This document shows, in pieces, positions 53,616-60,983 of a stretch of 64,000 nucleotides of DNA (its first letter is position 1; every line of letters begins with the position of its first letter). The notes under the pieces are model-generated. The model had not been told where the DNA came from. It worked only from the letters and a program-made list of their open reading frames with translations, and did no database searches. Origin of the DNA: Tepidibacillus_B infernus (lineage in GTDB: Bacteria > Bacillota > Bacilli > Tepidibacillales > Tepidibacillaceae); NCBI RefSeq assembly GCF_048898065.1, contig NZ_JBLWFI010000001.1:1790155-1854154 (forward strand), written 5' to 3'. Made by a program: the position numbers and the translations under genes.

Positions 53616-54716
53616 TTAAGTAGTTATGGCAACGACAGCAGTGTTTCCCTTTTCATCTGGGACTAGCAAATCTTCACCTATGATTAAACCTTTCATTGTT
53701 GCTGGAACATAACTGCTATCAATGTGATTATTCTCACTGTCCTTTTGTCCAGCTTTCAAAGCAAGTTCATAGGTGGCACCAGCTTTTAATTTTGGTAATT
53801 GAATATCATCTTGTGGATCTAATCCATTTTCATCCTTTAACATACCTTTTTCTAACATCGCACCATAACGGCGGGACTCTAAAAATGCTGCAGCTTTTTC
53901 CATTCCAGGTTTTACTTTTAACCATTCTACATTTCCGCTTGGGTACGTTTTAATCTTACTAAACCCTTCTGTATCTTGATCAGCGGTTTCGAAAATATCA
54001 CTAAACTTTATTCCTTTATCAATGTATGATTTAATTTCTTCATCTGTTGCATGACCTAATTTAATCCATTTTAGATTAGCAACCCCACCATTTTGATCAC
54101 TTGTTTGGATCCATTTTGCAGCATATAAGGTACCAGCAGATAGATCCTGAGCATTGTCCGCTACATACATAAACAACATAGTATTTGTACCATCATCACC
54201 AAAGAATACGGTTTTTCCATCTGGAGCAACTTTACCTAATTCATGAGAAAATCTCCCCATGCTGTAATGTTTTACAACTGTTGTAGAGTTATCAGGGCGT
54301 ACCACTACTTCTGGAATATATCCATATGCGTAAGGATTACCTACTTTATTTTCGTCTTGAAAATAATTTTTTGTAAAAAAACCAACAAAGGTTTTATTTT
54401 GGTCTGCTTCATAAGCACGTGCATCTGCATCGTATTCTTCACTACTTAGGTGAGTATTCCAAGGTGTTACAGAACCATTACATGGTATCCATAATCCATC
54501 TACTTTTGAAAAATCTACTTTTTTCAAATCAACAACCTTTAATTCACCTGTTGTTCTATTCTGATCAATCGTACTTAAACTGATAGAAGCTGGAACTTGT
54601 CCATAGGCTGAATTACCAGTTTGGTCTCTTGAAATATATTCATAATGAGTAAGCAAACTTAATGGATTGCCACCTAATTTGGTTGGTGCGTCATAGATTG
54701 TACAGCCTGAGCACAT
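53616..54716 (-). pseudogene. PhoX/DUF839-type phosphatase gene fragment, both ends missing
   Basis: The 366-codon frame encodes the middle of a DUF839/PhoX-like beta-propeller protein: PCNGSVTPWNTHLSSEEY near residue 78, FFGDDGTNTMLFMYVA near 172, and GLIIGEDLLVPDEKGNTA near the end. Full members are exported and longer, with about 100 N-terminal residues including a signal peptide and a longer C-terminus. Here the first Met (54716) lies inside the propeller sequence, overlapping another frame, and the frame stops shortly before the FMN leader. It is most likely a decayed remnant beside insertion sequences. Confidence 0.75.
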
Positions 54717-54898
54717 TCATGAATATGTCGAGTATAATCATGAATAAGTTCTTTAGCTACATTTTTATGCTGATCATCAATAAGACCCGTTGTCCCCACA
54801 TTGATCACGTCCACATCTACTTCTCGTGGATCCTTATAGGTACACATAAAATCAAAGTTGTACCCTGTTCGCCCTTTTACATTGATATGGATCATCAA
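54674..54898 (-). CDS. Small uncharacterised ORF, possibly a truncated gene end
   Basis: The frame gives 74 residues from a TTG at 54898 (or 73 from ATG 54895), with HINVKGRTGYNFDF, YKDPREVDVDVINVG and DYTRHIHECAQAVQ. The same frame stays open upstream to a stop at 54931, reading HQPIKGRSNAL, so it may be the 3' end of a gene cut off by the IS3 element. It overlaps the PhoX-like fragment in another frame. I do not recognise the family. Confidence 0.45.
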   Translation of the reverse strand: MMIHINVKGRTGYNFDFMCTYKDPREVDVDVINVGTTGLIDDQHKNVAKELIHDYTRHIHECAQAVQSMTHQPN

Positions 54899-55014
54899 GG
54901 CATTTGATCGTCCTTTTATTGGTTGATGCTAGAATAAAAATAGGACAACTTAAATAGAGATTTTTCCTAAGTTTAGTATAAAATAAATATAACTGAACCA
55001 GGGGGAAATGTTTA

Positions 55015-55308
55015 ATGGGAAATCAAAAGAAACAATACAGTGCTGAATTTAAGCAGGATGCTGTAAACTATTATCATTCATCAGGCAAAAGCCTAGAACA
55101 AGTAGCAGGAGATCTAAAAGTTAGTAAATCTGCAATAAGTAAGTGGGTATTAAATGCTAATACAAACAATGGTACCGTTAATCACAGAGGATCAGGTAAT
55201 TATAGCTCAGACGCTGAGAAAGAAATTGCTCGTTTAAAGAAAGAATTAAAAGATTCAAAGGATGCGTTAGACATCTTAAAAAAGGCTATAGGCATACTGA
55301 ACAATTAA
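55015..55308 (+). CDS. IS3-family transposase OrfA
   Basis: The 97-residue protein has the helix-turn-helix of IS3 OrfA: QYSAEFKQDAVNYYHSSG and LEQVAGDLKVSKSAISKWV, followed by a leucine-zipper-like helix (EKEIARLKKELKDSKDALDI). It binds the element ends. The ATG at 55015 follows GGGGGAAA. A slippery heptamer A AAA AAG at 55278-55284 allows -1 frameshifting into orfB. Confidence 0.9.
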   Translation: MGNQKKQYSAEFKQDAVNYYHSSGKSLEQVAGDLKVSKSAISKWVLNANTNNGTVNHRGSGNYSSDAEKEIARLKKELKDSKDALDILKKAIGILNN

Positions 55309-55663
55309 CAGAATCTATTTATACAGAAACAAAGTTAGTATCGGAGGAGCGCAAGATTTCTGTTAACAGTGTGCTCAAACTATTGGGCGTTTCTTCATCA
55401 GGATATTACAGTTGGGTTAAAAGAATACCATCCAACCAAGAAAAAAGGAAGCAACAGGTAAAAGCGGAAATTATACAAATTTATAATGAGTCCCATCAGA
55501 TATATGGAGCACCTAAAATAACGTCTATACTTCAGTCAAGAGGTCATGTAATAGCAGAAAAAACGGTTGGTAACTATATGCGTGAAGAAAATATTAAAGC
55601 TATTTGGGTTCGACCTTATATTAGAACAACTATTGATCCTGATTTTGATAATAAGTTAAAAAA
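55284..55663 (+). pseudogene. IS3-family transposase OrfB, N-terminal part cut at the assembly gap
   Basis: In the -1 frame from the slippery site the sequence reads GYRHTEQLTESIY, then SVNSVLKLLGVSSSGYYSW, and IYNESHQIYGAPKITSIL, the usual N-terminal region of an IS3 OrfB integrase. The DDE catalytic core is missing because the scaffold gap begins at 55664. Whether the real element is intact cannot be seen. Confidence 0.85.
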
Positions 55664-55673
55664 NNNNNNNNNN
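55664..55673. other. Assembly gap (10 N)
   Basis: Ten N bases separate an IS3 orfB 5' part from an IS200/IS605 tnpB 3' part. The round number marks a scaffold join of unknown true length, typical of a break inside repeated elements. The reading frame running through it is an artefact. Confidence 0.95.
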
Positions 55674-55775
55674 CTTTCTGAGCGCATATTCCAATGTGAT
55701 TGTGGTTTTGTGGCAGATAGAGATTGGAACGCTTCTATCAATATCAAGCGTGAAGGATTGCGACTGTTAGTATAA
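55674..55775 (+). pseudogene. TnpB (IS200/IS605 family) C-terminal fragment
   Basis: The 33 codons after the gap end with ERIFQCDCGFVADRDWNAS and INIKREGLRLLV. This is the end of TnpB: the second CxC pair of its zinc finger and the last RuvC aspartate in DRDxNA. The front of the gene lies in the assembly gap. TnpB is an RNA-guided nuclease encoded by these elements. Confidence 0.88.
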
Positions 55776-55887
55776 TCATAAATAGAGCATGGAACAGGCT
55801 TTATAGCTAAGTAAATTTCGTACCGTTAGGTGCGATTACCTTAGAAGCCCCCACCTCTAAGCGAAACGTAGGTGGCGGGTAGTTCAC
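55776..55887 (+). mobile_element. Right end of an IS200/IS605-type element with omega-RNA scaffold region
   Basis: Downstream of tnpB a hairpin forms between CCCCCACCT (about 55849-55857) and AGGTGGCGGG (55870-55879), followed by TAGTTCAC, the usual subterminal hairpin and end of these elements. In active copies the tnpB 3' end plus this segment is transcribed as the guide RNA, and the bases directly after 55887 act as guide. TIRs are absent, as expected. Confidence 0.75.
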
Positions 55888-55891
55888 TACG

Positions 55892-56100
55892 TCATCGTTC
55901 ATTTGTACCCCCCTCTTTTTTAAGTTCATACTCGCGTTCGCCTATCTTTTTAAAAAGTCTATCTTTTCTCTTTTTCGCCATCTTAAACAAAAGAAGTTGT
56001 TTTTCTGGATCACGTTTTCTAAATGTCGAACTTGGTTTTCTTTCTAGTATAATATACCGATTATCGGTAATATTCGCTATGAATATTCTGAAAAAGCGAA
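55892..56100 (-). pseudogene. Basic ORF remnant abutting the IS605 right end
   Basis: On the minus strand an open frame from about 56100 to 55892 reads RYIILERKPSSTFRKRDPEK, then KMAKKRKDRLFKKIGERE and ends EGGTNER. The only in-frame ATG (55981) gives 29 residues. The frame ends five bases from the inferred IS605 end, so the original C-terminus may have been replaced by the insertion. No family is recognised, and it may not be coding. Confidence 0.3.
56055..56069. promoter_or_regulatory. Perfect 15-bp palindrome
   Basis: TACCGATTATCGGTA has arms TACCGAT and ATCGGTA around a single T, in an otherwise AT-rich stretch next to the basic ORF remnant. It looks like a repressor operator, possibly left from a lost gene. 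Confidence 0.4.
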
Positions 56101-56127
56101 AAAAAACACCTCATGCGGTGTTTTTTT
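56099..56127 (-). terminator. tmRNA terminator
   Basis: On the minus strand AAAACACC pairs with GGTGTTTT around GCATGA and runs into a T-tract. It follows the tmRNA 3' end by about ten bases. Confidence 0.85.
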
Positions 56128-56137
56128 CTTAATATGT

Positions 56138-56501
56138 ATGGTGGAGGCGAGGGGAATCGAACCCCTGTCCGAAAATAACGCCACATCAGCTTCTCCGAGT
56201 GCAGTTACTTGATTTGGATTTGCTTATCCGACTGCCAAGTAACAAACGTTCGAATAAGCTAGTCTGATTGGTCTCTTCGGCCACCTACAGACGGAAGGCG
56301 AACCGCGTATCCCACTAAAGTTGAGCCCTAGTCACGCCACATGGGCGATGGAGTGGTAGAGCCGCAAGCTGAATTAAGCAGCTAATGCGAAGTTATTGTT
56401 AGTTTTGCCAGTTATTATTGGCTTTCGCGTTTTAACGAGGCCGCTGCCCCTCGACTCGCTACTGATGCTCGAACTATCCCCGTCGAATCCAAAACGCCCC
56501 C
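56138..56501 (-). ncRNA. ssrA: Transfer-messenger RNA
   Basis: The RNA starts GGGGGCGTTTTGGATTCGAC and ends with the tRNA-like GGGGTTCGATTCCCCTCGCC followed by an encoded CCA (56140-56138). The tag reading frame at 56409-56374 reads GKTNNNFALAA then TAA, preceded by the tRNA-borne alanine. The 364-base length is normal. The tag is about three residues shorter than the Bacillus subtilis one but keeps the proteolysis signal ALAA. It is encoded just downstream of smpB, as in Bacillus. Confidence 0.97.
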
Positions 56502-56598
56502 GTATTAGAGGTGAGAAGTGAATGATTAACTTCAACCACTTACTACATACTATAGTATATCATGATTGATATACTTTTAAAAGTTGAACCTTTTACCA

Positions 56599-57066
56599 TC
56601 AATATTTTTGCTTTTCTCGCAGAGCACGCGCCATTTCGCGATTAGCATCTCTTTTTGCAATGTCATGCCTTTTGTCATACAATTTTTTACCTTTAGCTAA
56701 AGCTAAGTCTAATTTGGCAAACCCATTGCGTAAATATAGCTTAAGAGGAACTAAAGAATACCCTTGTTCTTTAGTCTTGCCAATTAATTTTCTAATCTCC
56801 TCTTTATGAAGAAGTAATTTTCTTGTTCTTGTCGGTTCATGATTAAACCGATTCCCATGTTCAAAAGGGCTAATATGCATATTATGGATAAAAACTTCCC
56901 CATTAGAGATACGAGCAAAGCTGTCCTTTAAATTAGCTTTTCCTGCACGGATGGATTTAATTTCGGTTCCAGTAAGCACGATCCCAGCCTCATAGGTATC
57001 CTCTATAAAATAATCATGGGTTGCCTTTTTGTTTTGTACGACAACTTTTCCATCCTTTTTCCCCAT
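56599..57066 (-). CDS. smpB: SsrA-binding protein
   Basis: SmpB carries tmRNA to stalled ribosomes for trans-translation. The 155-residue protein has ATHDYFIEDTYEAGI near residue 14, LTGTEIKSIRAGKANLKDSF near 31, HNMHISPFEHGNRFNH near 56, and a basic C-terminal tail (AKRDANREMARALREKQKY) that enters the mRNA channel. It sits between rnr and ssrA, its RNA partner. Confidence 0.97.
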   Translation of the reverse strand: MGKKDGKVVVQNKKATHDYFIEDTYEAGIVLTGTEIKSIRAGKANLKDSFARISNGEVFIHNMHISPFEHGNRFNHEPTRTRKLLLHKEEIRKLIGKTKEQGYSLVPLKLYLRNGFAKLDLALAKGKKLYDKRHDIAKRDANREMARALREKQKY

Positions 57067-57134
57067 TTCGTGCTCACCTCTTACATATGATATCGTTAGA
57101 AAAATATTATATCAAAACCACAATGTAAAATCAA

Positions 57135-57160
57135 AAGGGAAACCGTTGTCCGTTTCCCTT
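57135..57160 (-). terminator. Hairpin between rnr and smpB
   Basis: AAGGGAAAC (57135-57143) pairs with GTTTCCCTT (57152-57160). The T-run after it is interrupted, so termination may be partial, allowing readthrough into smpB. Confidence 0.55.
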
Positions 57161-57191
57161 CTTTTCATATTTATTCAAATCTAATTCTTCG

Positions 57192-59483
57192 TTATGATCG
57201 AGTTCTTTTCTTTTTTGCCTTTTTCTTTTTATCATTTTTCGCCACGATCACTTTACTTTCAGTTTTATCAGTAGATCGTTTCCCTTTTGGTTTTCTGCTG
57301 TTTCGTTTTCCACTCTCAATTAATTTAGGCCTTTTCATTTTATTGGCGGATTTTGGTTTCATATCTACAAGTTCAAAGTCAACTGTGTGCTCATCTAGAT
57401 TTACATTCGATACACGAACCTTTACCGTATCGCCAATTCGGAATATTTTTCCTGTTCTCTCACCAATTAATGCATACTGTTTTTCGTGAAAATAATAGTA
57501 GTCATCGATTAAATAGCTGACATGGATTAAACCTTCAACAGAATTTTCCAACTCTACAAACATACCAAATGAGGTGACACTGCTAATCATTCCTTCAAAT
57601 TCTTCACCAATTTTATCAAGCATGAATTCTGCTTTTTTCAAATCATCTGTTTCTCTTTCTGCATCAACCGCTACTCGTTCCCTTTCTGAGGAGTGTTCAG
57701 CAACAATTGGCATCATACTTTGCAAGTATGCATGTCTTTCTGGTGAAAGAGCTCCTTGTTCTAATACTTCCCGAATAATTCGATGGATCTGTAAATCAGG
57801 GTATCTACGAATTGGCGAAGTAAAATGGGAATAAAATTCGGTAGATAGACCAAAATGGCCTAATGGTTCTGCGTCATATCGTGCTTGCCTCATCGAACGT
57901 AAAAGTACTGTACTTATAATGGTTTGTTCTGGCGTATCTTGAATTTCCTCAAGGACGGTTTGTAATGCACGTGGATGAATTTGATTGCTTAACCCTTTTA
58001 CCACATAACCAAAATTGGTGATAAACTCCGCAAAAGCAAATAGTTTATCTGGATCTGGATCTTCATGGACACGATATAAAAAGGGTACTCGTAACCAATA
58101 AAAGTGTTCTGCCACTGTTTCATTCGCTTTTAGCATAAATTCTTCAATAATTTGTTCGGCAATCGAGCGTTCACGTTTTCTTATCTCAATTGGTTTTCCT
58201 TCTTCATCAACGATGATTTTTGATTCCTCAAAATCAAAATCAATCGCACCCCGACTCATTCGTTTATTACGCAAAATAAGTGCTAAATCCCTCATCATTT
58301 TAAAATCATCGATCAGACCTTTATATCTTTCCATTAATTCTGGCGGTTCTTCTTCAAGTATTTTTCTTACATTGGTATATGTCATTCGCTCATTTGTACG
58401 TATAACGCTTGTAAAGATATCGTGATTCACAACTTCCCCGCGGGGAGTAATCTCCATTTCACAACTCATCGCTAAACGATCCACTTGCGGGTTTAAGGAA
58501 CAGATACCATTAGATAACCGATGAGGTAACATAGGGATGACTCGATCTACTAAGTAGACGCTTGTTCCTCTAAAATAGGCTTCCCGATCTAAATGAGATC
58601 CTTCCTTTACATAATAAGAAACATCCGCAATATGTACTCCTAATAAATAATTTCCATTCTCTAATCGTTCAATAGAGACAGCATCATCTAAATCTTTTGC
58701 ATCCTCACCATCAATCGTGACCATTTTTTTATTTCGAAGATCACGTCTATTCTTGATCTCATCTTCTGAAATCGAATCAGGTACTTTTTCTGCTTCTTGC
58801 ATCACTTCATCGGAAAAAGCTTCTGGTAAGCCATATTTGCGAATAATCGATAAGATATCGACACCTGGATCATTTTTATGGCCCAAAATCTCAATAACTT
58901 CCCCTTCTGGACTCATTCTTCCTTCAGGATATTTAGTGATCCTAACAACTACCTTATGCCCTTCAACAGCCCCATTCACACCGGCTTTTGGAATAAAAAT
59001 ATCTTGGTAAATTCGCTTATCATCTGGAATGACAAAACCATAATATTCCCCTTCGGTAAAGGTACCTACAACTTGACGATTTGCTCGTTTTAGAATGCGT
59101 ACGATTTCACCTTCCCTACGAGTACCAGAGGTTTTTAGGCTTATCCTTGCCAAGACATGGTCACCATTCATCGCACCATGCATATCGTTTAGGTGAATAT
59201 AGACGTCTGATTCCCCTTTATCCTCAGGAATGACAAAACCAAATCCTTTTGGATGACTCTGTAACTTCCCTTTGATCAAATTCATTTTTTCAGGAAGACC
59301 ATAGGTGTTTGCCCTTGTTCGTACAATTTCACCATTTTCCTCTAATTCATTCATCAATTTAACAAACTCTTTAAAATTTTGAGCACCTTCAATAGCGAAG
59401 ACCTCTTCTAATTCTCTGATCGTCATTGGTTTATATAGTTTTTCTCGCATAAAATCTAAAATATTATCTTTCGTCGCTTGCAT
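57192..59483 (-). CDS. rnr: Ribonuclease R
   Basis: RNase R is a 3'-5' processive exoribonuclease that degrades structured RNA and works with tmRNA on defective messages. The 763-residue protein has a winged-helix start, two cold-shock domains (HPKGFGFVIPEDKGESDVYI near 77 and GTFTEGEYYGFVIPDD near 138), the RNB catalytic domain with ITIDGEDAKDLDDAVS-type acidic cluster near 253 and GTSVYLVDRVIPMLPHRLSN near 306, an S1 domain near 625-705, and a Lys/Arg-rich tail. The gene order with smpB and ssrA is conserved. Confidence 0.97.
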   Translation of the reverse strand: MQATKDNILDFMREKLYKPMTIRELEEVFAIEGAQNFKEFVKLMNELEENGEIVRTRANTYGLPEKMNLIKGKLQSHPKGFGFVIPEDKGESDVYIHLNDMHGAMNGDHVLARISLKTSGTRREGEIVRILKRANRQVVGTFTEGEYYGFVIPDDKRIYQDIFIPKAGVNGAVEGHKVVVRITKYPEGRMSPEGEVIEILGHKNDPGVDILSIIRKYGLPEAFSDEVMQEAEKVPDSISEDEIKNRRDLRNKKMVTIDGEDAKDLDDAVSIERLENGNYLLGVHIADVSYYVKEGSHLDREAYFRGTSVYLVDRVIPMLPHRLSNGICSLNPQVDRLAMSCEMEITPRGEVVNHDIFTSVIRTNERMTYTNVRKILEEEPPELMERYKGLIDDFKMMRDLALILRNKRMSRGAIDFDFEESKIIVDEEGKPIEIRKRERSIAEQIIEEFMLKANETVAEHFYWLRVPFLYRVHEDPDPDKLFAFAEFITNFGYVVKGLSNQIHPRALQTVLEEIQDTPEQTIISTVLLRSMRQARYDAEPLGHFGLSTEFYSHFTSPIRRYPDLQIHRIIREVLEQGALSPERHAYLQSMMPIVAEHSSERERVAVDAERETDDLKKAEFMLDKIGEEFEGMISSVTSFGMFVELENSVEGLIHVSYLIDDYYYFHEKQYALIGERTGKIFRIGDTVKVRVSNVNLDEHTVDFELVDMKPKSANKMKRPKLIESGKRNSRKPKGKRSTDKTESKVIVAKNDKKKKAKKKRTRS

Positions 59484-59526
59484 AACGTAACACCCCTATA
59501 ATTGAGGAAGATTGTTGTATCCTATA

Positions 59527-60273
59527 TTATTGACTAATTTGCGATATAAATAAGTAAAGATCCTCAAAAACTTTTTCCCTTTCTTGATCAATAGTCAAGA
59601 TATGTGTTGATTGTTCATACCATTTGATCTCTTTTGTTGATGAGCTTATATGTCGATAAATATAATTTGCACTTTCAGGGATTACCGTTTCATCACGTTT
59701 TCCTTGCATAATGAAAACAGGGCAATGAACACGGGGTAAATCATGTTTGACTTCTTTTATCAAGCGATGGAGACTTTCTACACATTTTATTGGAGTCCGA
59801 TCATAGCTTGCTAGATTTTCCTCAATCTGATCCACCTTTTTTCCCTTAACCTGATATGCTTTTATGTATTTAATCCACCTAGCAAAAGCCATCCGTTTGT
59901 CATGGACAAAAATGGGTGCTGCCATAGGAATCACTGCTAGTAATGGTTTTTCCATCGCTAATTTTAAAGATAAAATACCTCCCATCGATAACCCAATCGA
60001 AATTATCTGATCATATCCTTCGCTTTTCATAAACTCATAAGCTTCTAAGACACTATTCCACCAATCCTCTTGATTGGTTTTTGCCATCTCTTCCGGAGAA
60101 GTTCCATGCCCTGCTAATAACGGTGCATATACAGCATAACCCTTTTGCTGGAGAAAATCCCCTAATAATCTTATTTCAGCAGGAGAACCTGTAAATCCAT
60201 GTATCAAGAGTAGCCCTATCCTTTTATCCCCTTGATAATAAAAAGGTTCTGGACTCTTTTTAGTGATTTTCAT
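59527..60273 (-). CDS. Carboxylesterase, Est30/YvaK type
   Basis: This 248-residue alpha/beta hydrolase cleaves short-chain esters, and the family includes thermostable monoacylglycerol lipases. Motifs visible are the oxyanion region LLIHGFTGSPAE near residue 22, the nucleophile serine in GLSMGG near 95, the Asp in MQGKRDETVIPE near 195, and the His in STHILTID near 225. The ATG at 60273 follows AGGAAGG. Its place between secG and rnr matches yvaK in Bacillus subtilis. Confidence 0.9.
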   Translation of the reverse strand: MKITKKSPEPFYYQGDKRIGLLLIHGFTGSPAEIRLLGDFLQQKGYAVYAPLLAGHGTSPEEMAKTNQEDWWNSVLEAYEFMKSEGYDQIISIGLSMGGILSLKLAMEKPLLAVIPMAAPIFVHDKRMAFARWIKYIKAYQVKGKKVDQIEENLASYDRTPIKCVESLHRLIKEVKHDLPRVHCPVFIMQGKRDETVIPESANYIYRHISSSTKEIKWYEQSTHILTIDQEREKVFEDLYLFISQISQ

Positions 60274-60409
60274 CAATACCACCTTCCTCATCGCCAAGTA
60301 AAAATTGACTTGCCTCCTCGATTACCAATTCTTTTTTTCCTCATCTCTGCAAACGATATGTCTCGATTTCGATAAAAAAATAAGTATCTTTTCCTGGAAC
60401 TTTATGGTT

Positions 60410-60493
60410 TCATAGATGTATTGCCTCAAGGAATAAATCTCCATCTATCTTTAAGCGTTTACGAAACTTCTCAATAAAGCATTTAGGATTCAT
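60410..60493 (-). other. Short 27-codon frame in the secG-esterase gap
   Basis: The 60274-60594 stretch has the secG terminator and this frame (MNPKCFIEKFRKRL, IDGDLFLEAIHL). It lacks a ribosome binding site, so it may be chance. Nothing else is seen in the gap. Confidence 0.2.
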
Positions 60494-60533
60494 GTAGAAA
60501 CTTGGAATTAAAAGAAAGTTACTTTCTTTTGTA

Positions 60534-60563
60534 TTAAAAAAACAGCAAGAGTACCCTGCTGTT
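60534..60563 (-). terminator. secG terminator
   Basis: On the minus strand AACAGCA pairs with TGCTGTT and is followed by seven T residues. Confidence 0.85.
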
Positions 60564-60594
60564 ATCTTAGTGTATTCATATTTTCACACATCAT

Positions 60595-60834
60595 CTATTG
60601 CACTTTCACAATGTAAGCAACAAGAATGGAAAGAATAATAAAGCCTACAGCTAACCCAATGGTTACTTTCTCAAGTACCGCATCTAGACCACGTGCCTTT
60701 TGTTTACCAAATAATTGTTCAGCTCCACCAGCAATACTTCCAGATAATCCAGCACTTTTACCAGACTGAAGTAGAACAGAACCTATTAACCCTAAAGACA
60801 CAATGACTAATAGAATTTTTAGAAAAATGGCCAC
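60595..60834 (-). CDS. secG: Protein translocase subunit SecG
   Basis: SecG is the small accessory subunit of the SecYEG channel. The 79-residue protein has two membrane helices (about 2-22 and 53-75) linked by the conserved LLQSGKSAGLSGSIAGGAEQ and LFGKQKARGLD. The start is taken as GTG 60834, because AAGGAGG lies at proper spacing and the longer GTG start at 60843 overlaps that site. The length is normal for Bacillales. Confidence 0.95.
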   Translation of the reverse strand: MAIFLKILLVIVSLGLIGSVLLQSGKSAGLSGSIAGGAEQLFGKQKARGLDAVLEKVTIGLAVGFIILSILVAYIVKVQ

Positions 60835-60923
60835 GATCAACACCTCCTTAAGGAGTTTAACATATGTAATTTAACATAAATCAGGACAAAGTTCAAGTTT
60901 TAATTCCAAGGTTTCTGACGATG

Positions 60924-60953
60924 AAAATAGGGAGACCAAAAACAGCCTCCCTA
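60924..60953 (-). terminator. Aconitase gene terminator
   Basis: On the minus strand TAGGGAG pairs with CTCCCTA around a 12-base loop and is followed by TTTTC. Confidence 0.75.
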
Positions 60954-60983
60954 CTTGGTATAAATTTGGGTTTTCCCCAAAAA

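Noticed and set aside
55371..55775. A single 134-codon transposase frame
   Set aside because: It crosses ten N bases and mixes IS3 OrfB with TnpB sequence; it is described as two fragments and a gap instead.
55872..56132. Plus-strand 86-codon frame
   Set aside because: It is rich in Ser/Arg/Phe, begins inside the IS605 right end, runs through the palindrome and tmRNA terminator, and has no ribosome binding site.
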